Notes: a model not told the origin generated them from the sequence alone. A stretch of DNA of 64,000 nt from Microcosmobacter sp040493455 (GCF_040493455.1 NZ_JANFDA010000003.1:372001-436000); one strand, 5' to 3'. Shown: positions 51,008-59,848, counted from the stretch's first letter. Translations and numbers: made by a program.

Positions 51008-52297
51008 TTGAAAAATTTATTAATCATAGGTCACGTATGGCCAGAACCAAAGAGTTCAGCAGCTGGGAGCAGAATGCTACAACTTATGGACCTCTTTTTG
51101 GAAGATGGTTACACTATAACTTTTGCATGTGCAAACAAGAAAACCGACAATGCGTTCGACTTACCTTCGCTAGGCATTACGGAAACTGTCATAGAACTGA
51201 ATCACTCTAGCTTTGATACCTTTATTTCTGAACTAAATCCAAGTATCGTAATGTTTGATCGGTTTATGACAGAAGAGCAGTTTGGTTGGCGTGTTGTTGA
51301 GCAATGTCCAGATGCACTTAGAATCTTGGATACTGAAGATTTACATTGCCTTAGAAAGGGCAGAGCACAGGCCGTAAAGGATGACAAGCCATTTGACAAG
51401 TCATACCTATTTAATGATACAGCTAAGCGTGAAATCGCTAGCATTTATCGCTGTGATTTAAGCTTGATTATTTCTGAAGCTGAATTACAAATTTTGAAGG
51501 AAGATTTTAATGTTGATGAAGCTTTATTGCATTATATCCCATTTCTTCTAGAACCTATTACACCTGAAACTATTGAAGCCCTACCAGCGTTTGAAGCACG
51601 ACAAGACTTTATAACCATAGGAAACTTTCTGCATGAACCTAATTATGATGCTGTATTGTACTTAAAGCAAACTATTTGGCCATTGATACGACAGCAATTA
51701 CCAAAAGCGAAGTTGCATGTCTATGGTGCTTATACCTCACAAAAGGTAGGGCAATTACACAATGAACGTGAAGGATTTCTAGTGCATGGTTTTACAGATG
51801 ATGTCAATACAGTGATGCAACATGCTAGAGTCTGTTTAGCACCACTGCGTTTTGGTGCTGGATTGAAAGGCAAGCTCATTGATGCTATGGTAAATGGAAC
51901 ACCTTGCGTCATGACAAGCATTGCTTCGGAAGGTATGTTTGGAGAGCTTCGGTCATTGAGCGAAGTCGAAATGAGCGAAGGAACTGACCCTGATCGGAGT
52001 CGAAGAGTTAACAGTGGTGATTTCGTATCAGACACTCCCAAAGACTTTGCTCAAAAAGCAGTAGAACTATACAATGAAATAGAATTATTTAAAAAATCAC
52101 AAAATATTGGTTATAAGGTAATTAATAATGACTTTGTAAAGTCAAAGTTTAATATTGAATTTACATCCAAAATTAACTTATTAAACTCTAATTTAAAGGC
52201 TCACAGACAGCAAAATTTCACTGGGCAAATGCTGCATCACCATACCTTGCAAAGCACTAAATATTTAAGTAAATGGATTGAGGAAAAGAACCAATAA
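51008..52297 (+). CDS. Glycosyltransferase (GT-B fold) with an embedded repeat segment
   Basis: A 429-residue glycosyltransferase, starting at a TTG codon (MKNLLIIGHVWPEPKSSAAG); later ATGs would cut off the first strand. The C-terminal half has GNFLHEPNYDAVLYLKQTIW and the donor-binding segment PLRFGAGLKGKLIDAMVNGTPC, typical of GT4-like enzymes. Residues 315-335 (RSLSEVEMSEGTDPDRSRRVN) are encoded by an interspersed repeat that fits the reading frame. This loop follows the donor site, so the enzyme is probably still functional. The substrate sugar is unknown. Confidence 0.85.
   Translation: MKNLLIIGHVWPEPKSSAAGSRMLQLMDLFLEDGYTITFACANKKTDNAFDLPSLGITETVIELNHSSFDTFISELNPSIVMFDRFMTEEQFGWRVVEQCPDALRILDTEDLHCLRKGRAQAVKDDKPFDKSYLFNDTAKREIASIYRCDLSLIISEAELQILKEDFNVDEALLHYIPFLLEPITPETIEALPAFEARQDFITIGNFLHEPNYDAVLYLKQTIWPLIRQQLPKAKLHVYGAYTSQKVGQLHNEREGFLVHGFTDDVNTVMQHARVCLAPLRFGAGLKGKLIDAMVNGTPCVMTSIASEGMFGELRSLSEVEMSEGTDPDRSRRVNSGDFVSDTPKDFAQKAVELYNEIELFKKSQNIGYKVINNDFVKSKFNIEFTSKINLLNSNLKAHRQQNFTGQMLHHHTLQSTKYLSKWIEEKNQ
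51950..51973 (+). repeat. Interspersed 24-base repeat, copy 2, inside the glycosyltransferase gene
   Basis: This copy matches 42894-42917 in 22 of 24 bases. It is followed by a related unit (CTGATCGGAGTCGAAG, at about 51990-52005) to form an insertion of about 60 bases that keeps the frame. Confidence 0.75.
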
Positions 52298-52299
52298 AG

Positions 52300-53037
52300 C
52301 TATTCCTTAATGCATCGAACAGCCGCACCAATTTTTATAGAATTATCTAAAAACAAAATAGCATCTTCGTCAAATAGCGAAACCATCGTTCTGGTTTGTA
52401 CATCTAAATCGACGTCAGTTGTTGCCCAAGTGCTAATCAATTCGGCAGCAGTTGGACCACCCAAAGTATTTACGTAACCATTTGGTAAGCCTCTAAAACC
52501 ATATAGATCGGTACCATTGCCACTAGAAGTAATCCAACCTGAATCAGATTTTAACGCATCAGCTTCATTGCCAGCATTACCATTGCTTATAATGTAGTTT
52601 TGTAATTCTATAAAATCTTGAACTGTTGGGATTCTCCAACCTTCAGGAGCAAGTTTACCGCTTTCTATAGCCAAGTGATTGTACATGGCACCATAATAAT
52701 CGAATGGTAATTCATCTTCGTGGACGTTGTTTAAATCGTTTGTATCTGCCCATTGGTAAAAGGCTTCCGGTTGGTTAAAGTTTAACCAGTTATTACCGTG
52801 TGCATCAAAAGAATACATGGTTATTGGTGTACCGTCATTATAGCTTGTTGTTTTTAAGTTTTCTAGCATCCATATTTGATCACCAATAGTGACTGTATTG
52901 TAGACATTGCCATCAGCATCAGTAACGGTTTCTGCAAGGCCTTCAGTAGGGTTAGGGGTGTTGTTAGTATCAGATGTGCATTGTGTAAATGCAACTAAGC
53001 AAAAGGCTAGAAGTAGGAGTTGAGCATTTTTTTTCAT
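52300..53037 (-). CDS. FISUMP-domain lipoprotein
   Basis: A 245-residue protein with a lipoprotein signal (ending FTQC, Cys20) and a Fibrobacter succinogenes major paralogous domain (about 35-245). Family segments are VTDADGNVYNTVTIGDQIWM, ENLKTTSYNDGTPI, APEGWRIPTVQDFIELQNYI and the end GAAVRCIKE. It is likely displayed on the cell surface. It lies three bases from the glycosyltransferase stop in convergent orientation. The biological role of FISUMP domains is not established. Confidence 0.88.
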   Translation of the reverse strand: MKKNAQLLLLAFCLVAFTQCTSDTNNTPNPTEGLAETVTDADGNVYNTVTIGDQIWMLENLKTTSYNDGTPITMYSFDAHGNNWLNFNQPEAFYQWADTNDLNNVHEDELPFDYYGAMYNHLAIESGKLAPEGWRIPTVQDFIELQNYIISNGNAGNEADALKSDSGWITSSGNGTDLYGFRGLPNGYVNTLGGPTAAELISTWATTDVDLDVQTRTMVSLFDEDAILFLDNSIKIGAAVRCIKE

Positions 53038-53112
53038 GAGTTAGTCTTGTTGATTTTATTATAAAACAACTGAATTTCTTTTTCTCCTGACTTTCCAGTA
53101 AAACCTCTAAGC

Positions 53113-53158
53113 AAAAAAACCGAGGATAGTATATCTCGTTTAATACTTTCCTCGGTTT
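53113..53158 (-). terminator. Terminator of the NmrA-family operon
   Basis: Read on the minus strand, AAACCGAGGA / TCCTCGGTTT forms a ten-base stem followed by a run of seven Ts. It lies 20 bases downstream of the stop codon of the NmrA-like gene at 53179. Confidence 0.85.
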
Positions 53159-53178
53159 ATTCTACGACTTAGATGAAT

Positions 53179-54006
53179 CTAAAGACTATCCCATACTCCA
53201 GATGAAGCAGCATCTTCTGCATATTGTCTAAAGCTGATAGGCTCCCTATTAAGAACTTTCTTAATGTCTTGGGTGATTTCTGAATTACTTGGATTTCCTA
53301 GTACTTCAGTAAACAAGTATTCAATCAGCCAGATGAAATCTTCAGGAACTTGTTGTTGTCTCATCGCTTCCACGTAAGATGTGATACTGATTCCGGTAAA
53401 TTGTATGTCTCGTCCGCTTACTTCAGAAATTATAGCTACAGCTTCCTTAAAGGTTAAGCCTTCAGATCCGGTTAGTTCATATATTTTGCCATTATGCTTA
53501 TCATCAGTTAATGCTTTAACTGCAACTTCGGCGATATCATTGGCATCTACAAATGGGATTTTCATTTCAGAAAATGGCAAAGCAACATGCCCTTCTAATA
53601 TGCCTTCAACCAAAAAGTTCTCACTGAAATTCTGATTAAACCAATTTGCTCTCACGATAGTATAATCAAGGCCTGAGTGGATGACAACTTGCTCACATAA
53701 TTGCGCTTCTTTTTCTCCTTTGCCCGAAAGTAGCACTAGTTTTTTCACGTTATTCCTTTTGGAAACTTTCACTAAGGTCTCAATGGCTTCTAAAGCACCT
53801 GGTACAGCTAAGTCTGGTTGATAGGTTATATAAATAGCATCCATTCCTTTAACTGCTTCAGACCACCCTTCAGAATTGTGCCAATCGAATGCTGGATGTC
53901 CTCCTCTAGATCCAACTCTAACATTGTGATCTAATTGCTGTAATAAGTTTACGATTCGTTTTCCGGTTTTTCCGGTTCCTCCGATTACTAAAATGTTTTT
54001 TTTCAT
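53179..54006 (-). CDS. NmrA-like NAD(P)-binding protein
   Basis: A 275-residue short-chain-dehydrogenase-like protein. The Rossmann motif NILVIGGTGKTGKRIVNLLQ occupies residues 4-23, and the segment KLVLLSGKGEKEAQLCEQVV is typical of the NmrA/NAD(P)H-binding family, also annotated as ergot alkaloid biosynthesis-type proteins. The catalytic Tyr-Lys of classical SDR enzymes is not evident, so it may sense redox state or act as a reductase. It is the last gene of an operon with a DUF1772 protein and a small membrane protein behind an AraC regulator. Confidence 0.85.
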   Translation of the reverse strand: MKKNILVIGGTGKTGKRIVNLLQQLDHNVRVGSRGGHPAFDWHNSEGWSEAVKGMDAIYITYQPDLAVPGALEAIETLVKVSKRNNVKKLVLLSGKGEKEAQLCEQVVIHSGLDYTIVRANWFNQNFSENFLVEGILEGHVALPFSEMKIPFVDANDIAEVAVKALTDDKHNGKIYELTGSEGLTFKEAVAIISEVSGRDIQFTGISITSYVEAMRQQQVPEDFIWLIEYLFTEVLGNPSNSEITQDIKKVLNREPISFRQYAEDAASSGVWDSL

Positions 54007-54028
54007 GATTATTGTTTTTAATTATTAT

Positions 54029-54532
54029 TTATGATGTTTGATTGGATAATAGAAGCCCAATTAGGAGCAGTACAAATGATCCAATAGAACTGAATGTTCT
54101 GACCAAGTGCCACTGTTTCCATGGATTTTCAAACTTTTGGCGAAGTACTTTTAACTCTTCTGTAGAGGCTAAAGCCAAATCTGTCTTATCAAGGATTTCG
54201 TTTAGCGGAATATTCTTCAATACGGTTACTAGAACAACTCCAACGATAAATAGTATTGCTGCGCCATGAAAAACCCATGATGACTTGTCTGGACTTTGGT
54301 ATTTTAGGTAAACAAGGATTAGATTACTGATAAATGGTCCAAAGAATACTATGATAAATGCTGGGTTGATAATCGACCTGTTCATTTGCTGAAATGCTAA
54401 TAAAAAACCTCCGTCATCCATTTGTCCTATACCTGGAGTAACAGCGTTGGTCCATGTAAAGCATAAACCTGCAGTTAGTCCAGTTAAAATGATCGTTATA
54501 AATACTAATGCTGTTTCTAAATTGAGTTCCAT
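54029..54532 (-). CDS. DUF1772 membrane protein
   Basis: A 167-residue protein with four hydrophobic segments (about 8-28, 55-78, 87-105, 145-163). The start FITIILTGLTAGLCFTW is typical of the DUF1772 family, which includes anthrone oxygenase-like proteins; a catalytic role is not established here. It lies 22 bases before the NmrA-like gene and five bases after another membrane protein gene in the same operon. Confidence 0.8.
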   Translation of the reverse strand: MELNLETALVFITIILTGLTAGLCFTWTNAVTPGIGQMDDGGFLLAFQQMNRSIINPAFIIVFFGPFISNLILVYLKYQSPDKSSWVFHGAAILFIVGVVLVTVLKNIPLNEILDKTDLALASTEELKVLRQKFENPWKQWHLVRTFSSIGSFVLLLIGLLLSNQTS

Positions 54533-54537
54533 TTTGA

Positions 54538-54939
54538 TTATGCTTTAATAGTGTTAGTTTTTGGGTAGACCTTAATGTAGTAGTAGAGCACAGCCACACC
54601 AACGAGTTCTAATGCGATTATCCAAAACCCTTGGTCAGTAAAAAAAGTGTAATGATTTCCACCATTTGGAATGACAAAAAGCGGAACCGTAATTATGGCA
54701 TCTAGAAACGCCGCAACAAGTAAGAATATCATGCCTACAAAGTAACCATGTATGTTACTACCTTTCTTATAGTATAGATGTGCTCCAAGCCACACTAATG
54801 GCATTACAACAGTAAACAATACTATGTTGGCTTGTTGATTTGGATCTTCCAGGATTTGAAACTGAAATGAAAGTGTATAGAAACTGACCGCTAAGCTCCA
54901 GATTCCTATACCGATTAAAATAGCTTTGATAGTTTTCAT
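54538..54939 (-). CDS. Small four-segment membrane protein
   Basis: A 133-residue protein with four predicted membrane segments (about 5-23, 38-55, 66-92, 106-123) and few charged residues between them. It resembles DUF5367-like proteins in size and topology but shows no motif that decides the family. It lies between an AraC regulator and the DUF1772 gene in a tight minus-strand run, so joint regulation with the NmrA-like enzyme is likely. Confidence 0.7.
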   Translation of the reverse strand: MKTIKAILIGIGIWSLAVSFYTLSFQFQILEDPNQQANIVLFTVVMPLVWLGAHLYYKKGSNIHGYFVGMIFLLVAAFLDAIITVPLFVIPNGGNHYTFFTDQGFWIIALELVGVAVLYYYIKVYPKTNTIKA

Positions 54940-55030
54940 GACTTATAATTTTTGATTACAAGACAAAACTATATCAGCGTGTCGAGGACTATTTATTCAA
55001 GAAGAAGTATGATTTGTTCAAAAAGACGAA

Positions 55031-55885
55031 CTATTTAATTTGACTAGGTCTGTAGCCAAACTTTTTTGCGAAAGCGTTAGAGAAAGAGCTTAAGCTGTCA
55101 TAGCCAACGTGCCAAGCCGCTTCCTGGACTGTTGCTTGGTTGTTGCTAATAAGACCATGAGCAGTTGTTAAACGTTCATTCTGTAGGTACTTAAACACAG
55201 GTAATCCAAAAACTTCTTTAAATTCTTTTTTTAGTTTGGTGGTGTTCAAACCCAGAGTTTTGGAAAGTTCAGTTAATGAAGGAGGATTGTCTAGATTATT
55301 GGATAAAATCTCTTTTGCCATTTCTAAACGTTTTTTATCAATGGATTTGAATCCCTGTGTATGATTGAGTGCCAATTGGCCAAAGAAGTGTGACAACAAT
55401 GCTGTGATTTGACTTCTGAAAAACATCATTTTAGTTTTTCCTGTGTATGTAATATTGAAGAGCCTATCGACAATTTGATGCATGTCTGGAGTCATAAAAA
55501 AACTTGGTCCTTCAACATAATGATCTGTAGGGTTTACCAACTTACCTAAAAGTTCTGAAAACAATTCACCTTCTTGATTGGGAAGATTTTGCAAGTTTCT
55601 TGTAGCTGTAGCAATGACAATACATTCAAGAGGATTGTCTTTAGTGACGGTATGGATACAATCGACATGTTCATCTGCAAAGAAGGAGAGCGCCAAACCT
55701 TTGGTGTAATTGAACTCACGACTCCCTGTTGGAGATTTCATTTCTAGGTTGACATTACCAGAGCCATAAAACGCAACAGCAATAACGGGTTCATCAAACC
55801 TACAAGAATCTTTAATTACGTCCTTAGAGAAGGCTGTCTCAACCAAAATTGTAAAATCATTGATATCAATAATATCTCTAGTCAT
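55031..55885 (-). CDS. AraC-family transcriptional regulator
   Basis: A 284-residue regulator with an N-terminal cupin-like sensor (about 1-170) and an AraC-type HTH pair at the end (about 190-284): LTELSKTLGLNTTKLKKEFK, GLPVFKYLQNERL, and VQEAAWHVGYDSLSSFSNAF followed by KKFGYRPSQIK. It lies 91 bases upstream of the three-gene NmrA/DUF1772 operon on the same strand, so local control of that operon is likely. The inducer is unknown. Confidence 0.88.
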   Translation of the reverse strand: MTRDIIDINDFTILVETAFSKDVIKDSCRFDEPVIAVAFYGSGNVNLEMKSPTGSREFNYTKGLALSFFADEHVDCIHTVTKDNPLECIVIATATRNLQNLPNQEGELFSELLGKLVNPTDHYVEGPSFFMTPDMHQIVDRLFNITYTGKTKMMFFRSQITALLSHFFGQLALNHTQGFKSIDKKRLEMAKEILSNNLDNPPSLTELSKTLGLNTTKLKKEFKEVFGLPVFKYLQNERLTTAHGLISNNQATVQEAAWHVGYDSLSSFSNAFAKKFGYRPSQIK

Positions 55886-56079
55886 CAGAATTAATGCGTT
55901 ATAGCCTTAACGAAGTTCGTCTTTAATTACTTAAATGTCAACTTTTCAATTTAATATTGACCAAAAGTTATAGACAGCCATAGATATTGGTCTCTTGATT
56001 TTATAGATCAACGTATTAGACTATGTTGATTGAGGGGGAGAAAGGGTAATACACCTCAAGCTGAACAGTGTTAAAGATA

Positions 56080-56997
56080 TTATATTTTTATCATCCAAAG
56101 TAGAGGAATAGCAAACAGAATAAATACAGTAAACATTGCGAATATCATAATTCCAATTGGATTTGTTGGAATGTCTGGGTATGGGACATCAATTTTGTCC
56201 CAAACATCAATAGAAGCTTCCTCTACATTATATATTTTTTTAATTTCCCCATTATTGTACAGTTCATTAACCTTGTTTTTAAATTGTATTCCATATTTCT
56301 TTTTCCACTTTTTGAAAGAATAGTATTTACTCAATTCAATGTAAAAACCAAAAGGAAGAACTAGAAAAATAAGACCAAAAAATACCAAGCCTACCCAATA
56401 GAATATTTCTTGAAGAGGTTTGGGTAAATAATTAATAGCAATCTGATTAGAATTTTCATTAGGTTGATTCAGCTTTTTATAGTCGATTACACCATCAATA
56501 ATTTCTCGTTCATTTAACATTATTTCTAACTTTCTATTATTGCTTGTGATTTGTTCAGCATATACAGTAACATCTATTTTCTCATTTTCACGCCATTGTA
56601 CGAAACTGAAAATGACATCATTATTTATTCTATTCATGCTGTATGGAAAGTCATTTTCTGATATATTAAAATCTATGAGTTTGAATCCTTCATTTAGCTT
56701 AAAGGTTAAATAATCCCCTATAAGATTTTTACTCGTCCCAGTGCCAATTATTGTTTTAGACCCTGTATTTCTAATAGTTGCATTTAGTTTCCATAGATTA
56801 GTAATTAAACTATCCTTATAATAAAAATTTGACTCTAAATTTTTGACCCTTGGCAGACTTGTTAGGTTTTCGTTAGTTATTTCAAGAATTTCTAATTTAG
56901 GATTGTTTGATTTTATTTGATATATATAACTTAATACTGCAACTATACCTGCAACGATGGTAACGATAGTTACTAAATTCTGTATTGATTTTTTCAT
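56080..56997 (-). CDS. Hypothetical membrane protein
   Basis: A 305-residue protein with an N-terminal membrane segment (about 8-25: LVTIVTIVAGIVAVLSYI), an external beta-rich region (about 30-190), a second segment (about 198-222: EIFYWVGLVFFGLIFLVLPF), and a third close to the C-terminus (about 280-303). The part in between is basic and contains KWKKKYGIQFKNKVNELYNN. No family is recognised and no operon partner is near. The gene is flanked by AT-rich spacers. Confidence 0.7.
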   Translation of the reverse strand: MKKSIQNLVTIVTIVAGIVAVLSYIYQIKSNNPKLEILEITNENLTSLPRVKNLESNFYYKDSLITNLWKLNATIRNTGSKTIIGTGTSKNLIGDYLTFKLNEGFKLIDFNISENDFPYSMNRINNDVIFSFVQWRENEKIDVTVYAEQITSNNRKLEIMLNEREIIDGVIDYKKLNQPNENSNQIAINYLPKPLQEIFYWVGLVFFGLIFLVLPFGFYIELSKYYSFKKWKKKYGIQFKNKVNELYNNGEIKKIYNVEEASIDVWDKIDVPYPDIPTNPIGIMIFAMFTVFILFAIPLLWMIKI

Positions 56998-57112
56998 TTT
57001 TATTTTACTGTTTCTAATATATGCAATTGATTTTAACTAGTTAAATATCAATAATTTAATTCAAAAACAAGTTAAAAATTCTTGCCAGTTATCAACAATC
57101 AATGAACAGAAC

Positions 57113-57189
57113 TTGTATAATTCAACAATGTAAAGTATATTTGTCATATAGTAAAAATAATTTGTCTAAATAATAAATATATTTGTCAT
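57113..57189 (+). promoter_or_regulatory. Promoter with three 21-base-spaced repeats before the membrane protein-XRE operon
   Basis: TTG at 57113-57115 and TATATTTG at 57136-57143, 20 bases apart, form a good Bacteroidetes promoter. TTTGTC occurs three times, with the G at 57143, 57164 and 57185: exactly 21 bases apart, or two helical turns. The first copy overlaps the -7 element and the last ends a few bases before the ATG at 57191. They are probable operator sites for the XRE repressor encoded in the operon. Confidence 0.6.
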
Positions 57190-57190
57190 T

Positions 57191-57640
57191 ATGAATAAAG
57201 AGAGTTATATGCAGCGCGAGCAAAGGGCTTTACAGAAATTAATCAACTTTAGGTTGCCACGTACGTTTATGACCATAGGTCTATTATTGGCTGTGGTTGC
57301 TGTGGTATTTATGTTTTTTAGAACCACTTTATTTGGAGAAGATTCAGAGATAATCAAATCGAGTTTGCAAAAGGTGTTACTGGTTGGTATGTTGCTAATG
57401 TCTATTTCTAGAGATAGGGAAGAGGACGAGATGACCATACAATTACGTATGCAATCCTATGCTTGGGCCTTTATTACTGGTGTCATCTATGCTTTGGTAA
57501 TGCCTTATGTAGAGTTTGGCGTGTCTAGTGTGTTGAATGCAGACAACGAAACCTTTACCAATCTTGGTGATTTTCAGGTATTGGTATTTATGTTATTGGT
57601 ACAACTGATGTGCTATCACACTCTTAAACGCTATAGATAA
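57191..57640 (+). CDS. Membrane protein paired with an XRE regulator
   Basis: A 149-residue protein with three to four hydrophobic segments (about 30-47, 58-73, 92-110, 127-142) and no recognisable catalytic motif. It overlaps the following 66-residue XRE regulator by one base in the string TAATG, so expression is coupled. Small membrane protein-XRE pairs with operator repeats are found in several bacterial phyla; the role is unknown. It may sense a membrane cue that acts on the regulator. Confidence 0.75.
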   Translation: MNKESYMQREQRALQKLINFRLPRTFMTIGLLLAVVAVVFMFFRTTLFGEDSEIIKSSLQKVLLVGMLLMSISRDREEDEMTIQLRMQSYAWAFITGVIYALVMPYVEFGVSSVLNADNETFTNLGDFQVLVFMLLVQLMCYHTLKRYR

Positions 57641-57840
57641 TGCAGAATCGTATCAAAATAGAACGTGCCATTCTCAACATAACACAAGATGAGTTGGCAA
57701 AACGTATAGGCGTGAGTAGGCAAACAATAAATTCCATAGAGGCTAATCGTTATGTACCATCTACAGTATTGGCCTTAAAGTTATCTGAGGTTTTTGGTAA
57801 ACCTGTTAATGAATTCTTTTCGTTAAGCGAGGACGATTAA
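57640..57840 (+). CDS. Small XRE-family HTH regulator
   Basis: A 66-residue protein consisting only of a Cro/C1-type HTH (about 5-60), with LNITQDELAKRIGVSRQTIN and the recognition-helix stretch SIEANRYVPSTVLALKLSEVFG. The start is fixed by the TAATG overlap with the upstream gene. The acidic C-terminus (SLSEDD) is typical of the short type. Binding to the 21-base repeats at the operon promoter is likely and would give autoregulation. Confidence 0.9.
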   Translation: MQNRIKIERAILNITQDELAKRIGVSRQTINSIEANRYVPSTVLALKLSEVFGKPVNEFFSLSEDD

Positions 57841-57917
57841 ACAGTTAGGACACTTTCATCAAATATCATCAATCAAAAAACGACTGTTTAGTCATATAAG
57901 TGGGAGGAATGTTAGTA

Positions 57918-59108
57918 TCATTCCTTCCATGCTTTATAGACTTCTGACTCAACAAGGGGCAGTAAAATATTTTCGCCATTCTCATCCACTTCTTCAATAA
58001 AAACTATCAAGTCTTGCTTTACATAGTCTCCAGAGTCTATCAACTGTTGTAAAAGCTCTACAGCTGTTTCGTATTTTTCTTGCTCAGTTAAGACAGCGAT
58101 CTTACCAGAATAGGCACCAAAAAAGCCATAATTATCGATAATGTAATCGTAGTGCTCTAATGCTTTAGCTTGTTCACCCTTATTATAGTATGTATGCGCT
58201 TTGAGAATTCTTACAAAATCATCTTCTGTTAACTGTTCTAATTCATCAATGTATTCTATAGCCTTATCATAATCTTCTAGTAAGGAGTAATAGTCTATAT
58301 AAAGAATGTTGAGGGTTTCGTCATTGGGAAATAGAGACATTATTTCTTCAATTGATGATTTATAAATTTCCAGGTCATAATTGACTGCATATTGTAATTT
58401 CACTAAAAGCAAAGCTTTGTTCTTGCTCAGATCACTTTTTACTTTGCTAATCTCTTTGTATGCTTTTTCAAACTGACCGCTTTGTTGATATTCTACTGAT
58501 TTCTGAATATGTTCAAACTCTTTTATTTTATCATCTAATGTAGATTCAGATGAAAATAAGTTACGCTTTGGAAATGCAAATAAACCAAAACGAGCTATGG
58601 TATTGGCAAAATGTTCACCAGTAAGGTAAACATACATATCATTGAACTTTACTTCTCCATCCTCAACACTGACGCTATAATCATGGTAATTAATACCTTC
58701 TAATTCTGAAAAAAAGCGGAATAGCATATAATAGGTCTGCTCATCGTCATCGTAACGGACTTTAATAAAGTCGTAATAAGCACCTTCATTGTATTGATGA
58801 ATTATTTTATTTGGAAACGACTCTAGACCTTGACCAAGCCCACTAATGAAGCTTTCGACGTATTTATTAAAGCCAAAAGAATTCATGTTCTTACGGACTT
58901 TATTATTAAAGTTACCGATATCCCAAAGATTAAGATAGTCCTGAGCATTTCCTTCTTCAATACTAGATTGAATGGCCAAAGCCAAATCGATAACTTTTGA
59001 TTCATTTTCGTCGCTTTTGATAATAACTGGAGCCTTCTTTTCAGCAGAACATGAAAAGTTTAAAGCACAACTAAACAAAATAAAGCTTATAACGATTAAT
59101 TGTTTCAT
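57918..59108 (-). CDS. TPR-repeat lipoprotein
   Basis: A 396-residue protein with a lipoprotein signal (VISFILFSCALNFSCSAEKK). The first 180 residues contain a compact region with EEGNAQDYLNLWDI. The rest (about 190-385) consists of helical repeats of TPR type, for example GQFEKAYKEISKVKSDLSKN, DYDKAIEYIDELEQLTED, and GEQAKALEHYDYIIDNYG. It is probably anchored on the outer membrane's inner face and mediates protein-protein contacts. It follows the sirtuin gene on the same strand by 31 bases. Confidence 0.8.
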   Translation of the reverse strand: MKQLIVISFILFSCALNFSCSAEKKAPVIIKSDENESKVIDLALAIQSSIEEGNAQDYLNLWDIGNFNNKVRKNMNSFGFNKYVESFISGLGQGLESFPNKIIHQYNEGAYYDFIKVRYDDDEQTYYMLFRFFSELEGINYHDYSVSVEDGEVKFNDMYVYLTGEHFANTIARFGLFAFPKRNLFSSESTLDDKIKEFEHIQKSVEYQQSGQFEKAYKEISKVKSDLSKNKALLLVKLQYAVNYDLEIYKSSIEEIMSLFPNDETLNILYIDYYSLLEDYDKAIEYIDELEQLTEDDFVRILKAHTYYNKGEQAKALEHYDYIIDNYGFFGAYSGKIAVLTEQEKYETAVELLQQLIDSGDYVKQDLIVFIEEVDENGENILLPLVESEVYKAWKE

Positions 59109-59139
59109 ATTAGAAGTTGGTTTTGATTGGGTTGAAGAT

Positions 59140-59811
59140 TTATAGTGAATTTATAAATTTCTGAATTCCTTTGGTTGCAGACTCCGCAATGGTAATCACA
59201 CTTTGGTCTCTTACTAAAGCAGGGTTTGGGTCGATATAATAGATTGGTGCCTTTGGTGGTGCATAATGCATTAAACTCGCCGCAGGATAGACTTGTAATG
59301 AAGTGCCAATAATCAATACAATATCGGCCGTTTCACAGATAGAGACTGCTTTCGGAATCATAGGCACTGCTTCACCAAACCATACAATGTGTGGACGCAT
59401 CTGGTATCCTTTTTGGCATGTGTCGCCAAGATTAATATCTCCAGTCCAGTCCATGACATCAAATTCATCATAAGTACTTCTGGCTTTCAATAATTCACCA
59501 TGAAGATGCAACACGTTACTGCTGCCAGCACGCTCATGGAGATCATCAACGTTTTGAGTAATGATGGATATCTTATAATTTTTTTCAAGCTCAGCTAAAG
59601 CTAAATGCGCTGCATTGGGTTTCACCTCATGCAACTGTCTACGACGTTGGTTGTAGAAATCTAATACCAAAGCTGGGTTAGCCCTAAAACCTTCAGGAGA
59701 AGCAACCTCCATAACATCATGGCCTTCCCAAAGTCCATCAGCATCTCTAAAGGTTTTGATACCACTTTCGGCACTCATGCCAGCACCAGTTAAAACGACA
59801 ATATGTTTCAT
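59140..59811 (-). CDS. SIR2-family NAD-dependent deacylase without zinc ribbon
   Basis: A 223-residue sirtuin. NAD-binding motifs are GAGMSAESGIKTFRDADGLW (residues 7-26) and TQNVDDLHERAG; the catalytic His lies in LHLHGELLKARS (about 102). YNQR (about 54-57) matches the Tyr-x-x-Arg signature of Sirt5-like desuccinylases. The zinc-binding cysteines are missing: between HGELLKARS and RPHIVWFGE only one cysteine remains, where E. coli CobB has several. Similar zinc-less forms occur in Flavobacteriaceae. It probably removes acyl groups from lysines, but activity without the zinc ribbon needs proof. Confidence 0.88.
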   Translation of the reverse strand: MKHIVVLTGAGMSAESGIKTFRDADGLWEGHDVMEVASPEGFRANPALVLDFYNQRRRQLHEVKPNAAHLALAELEKNYKISIITQNVDDLHERAGSSNVLHLHGELLKARSTYDEFDVMDWTGDINLGDTCQKGYQMRPHIVWFGEAVPMIPKAVSICETADIVLIIGTSLQVYPAASLMHYAPPKAPIYYIDPNPALVRDQSVITIAESATKGIQKFINSL

Positions 59812-59848
59812 ACTGGAAATATAGTAAAATAGGAGGGTAGATACCTAA

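Noticed and set aside
57918..57924. Small inverted repeat GGAATG/CATTCC at the stop of the TPR lipoprotein
   Set aside because: It overlaps the coding end, is only six bases, and lacks a T run on the minus strand.
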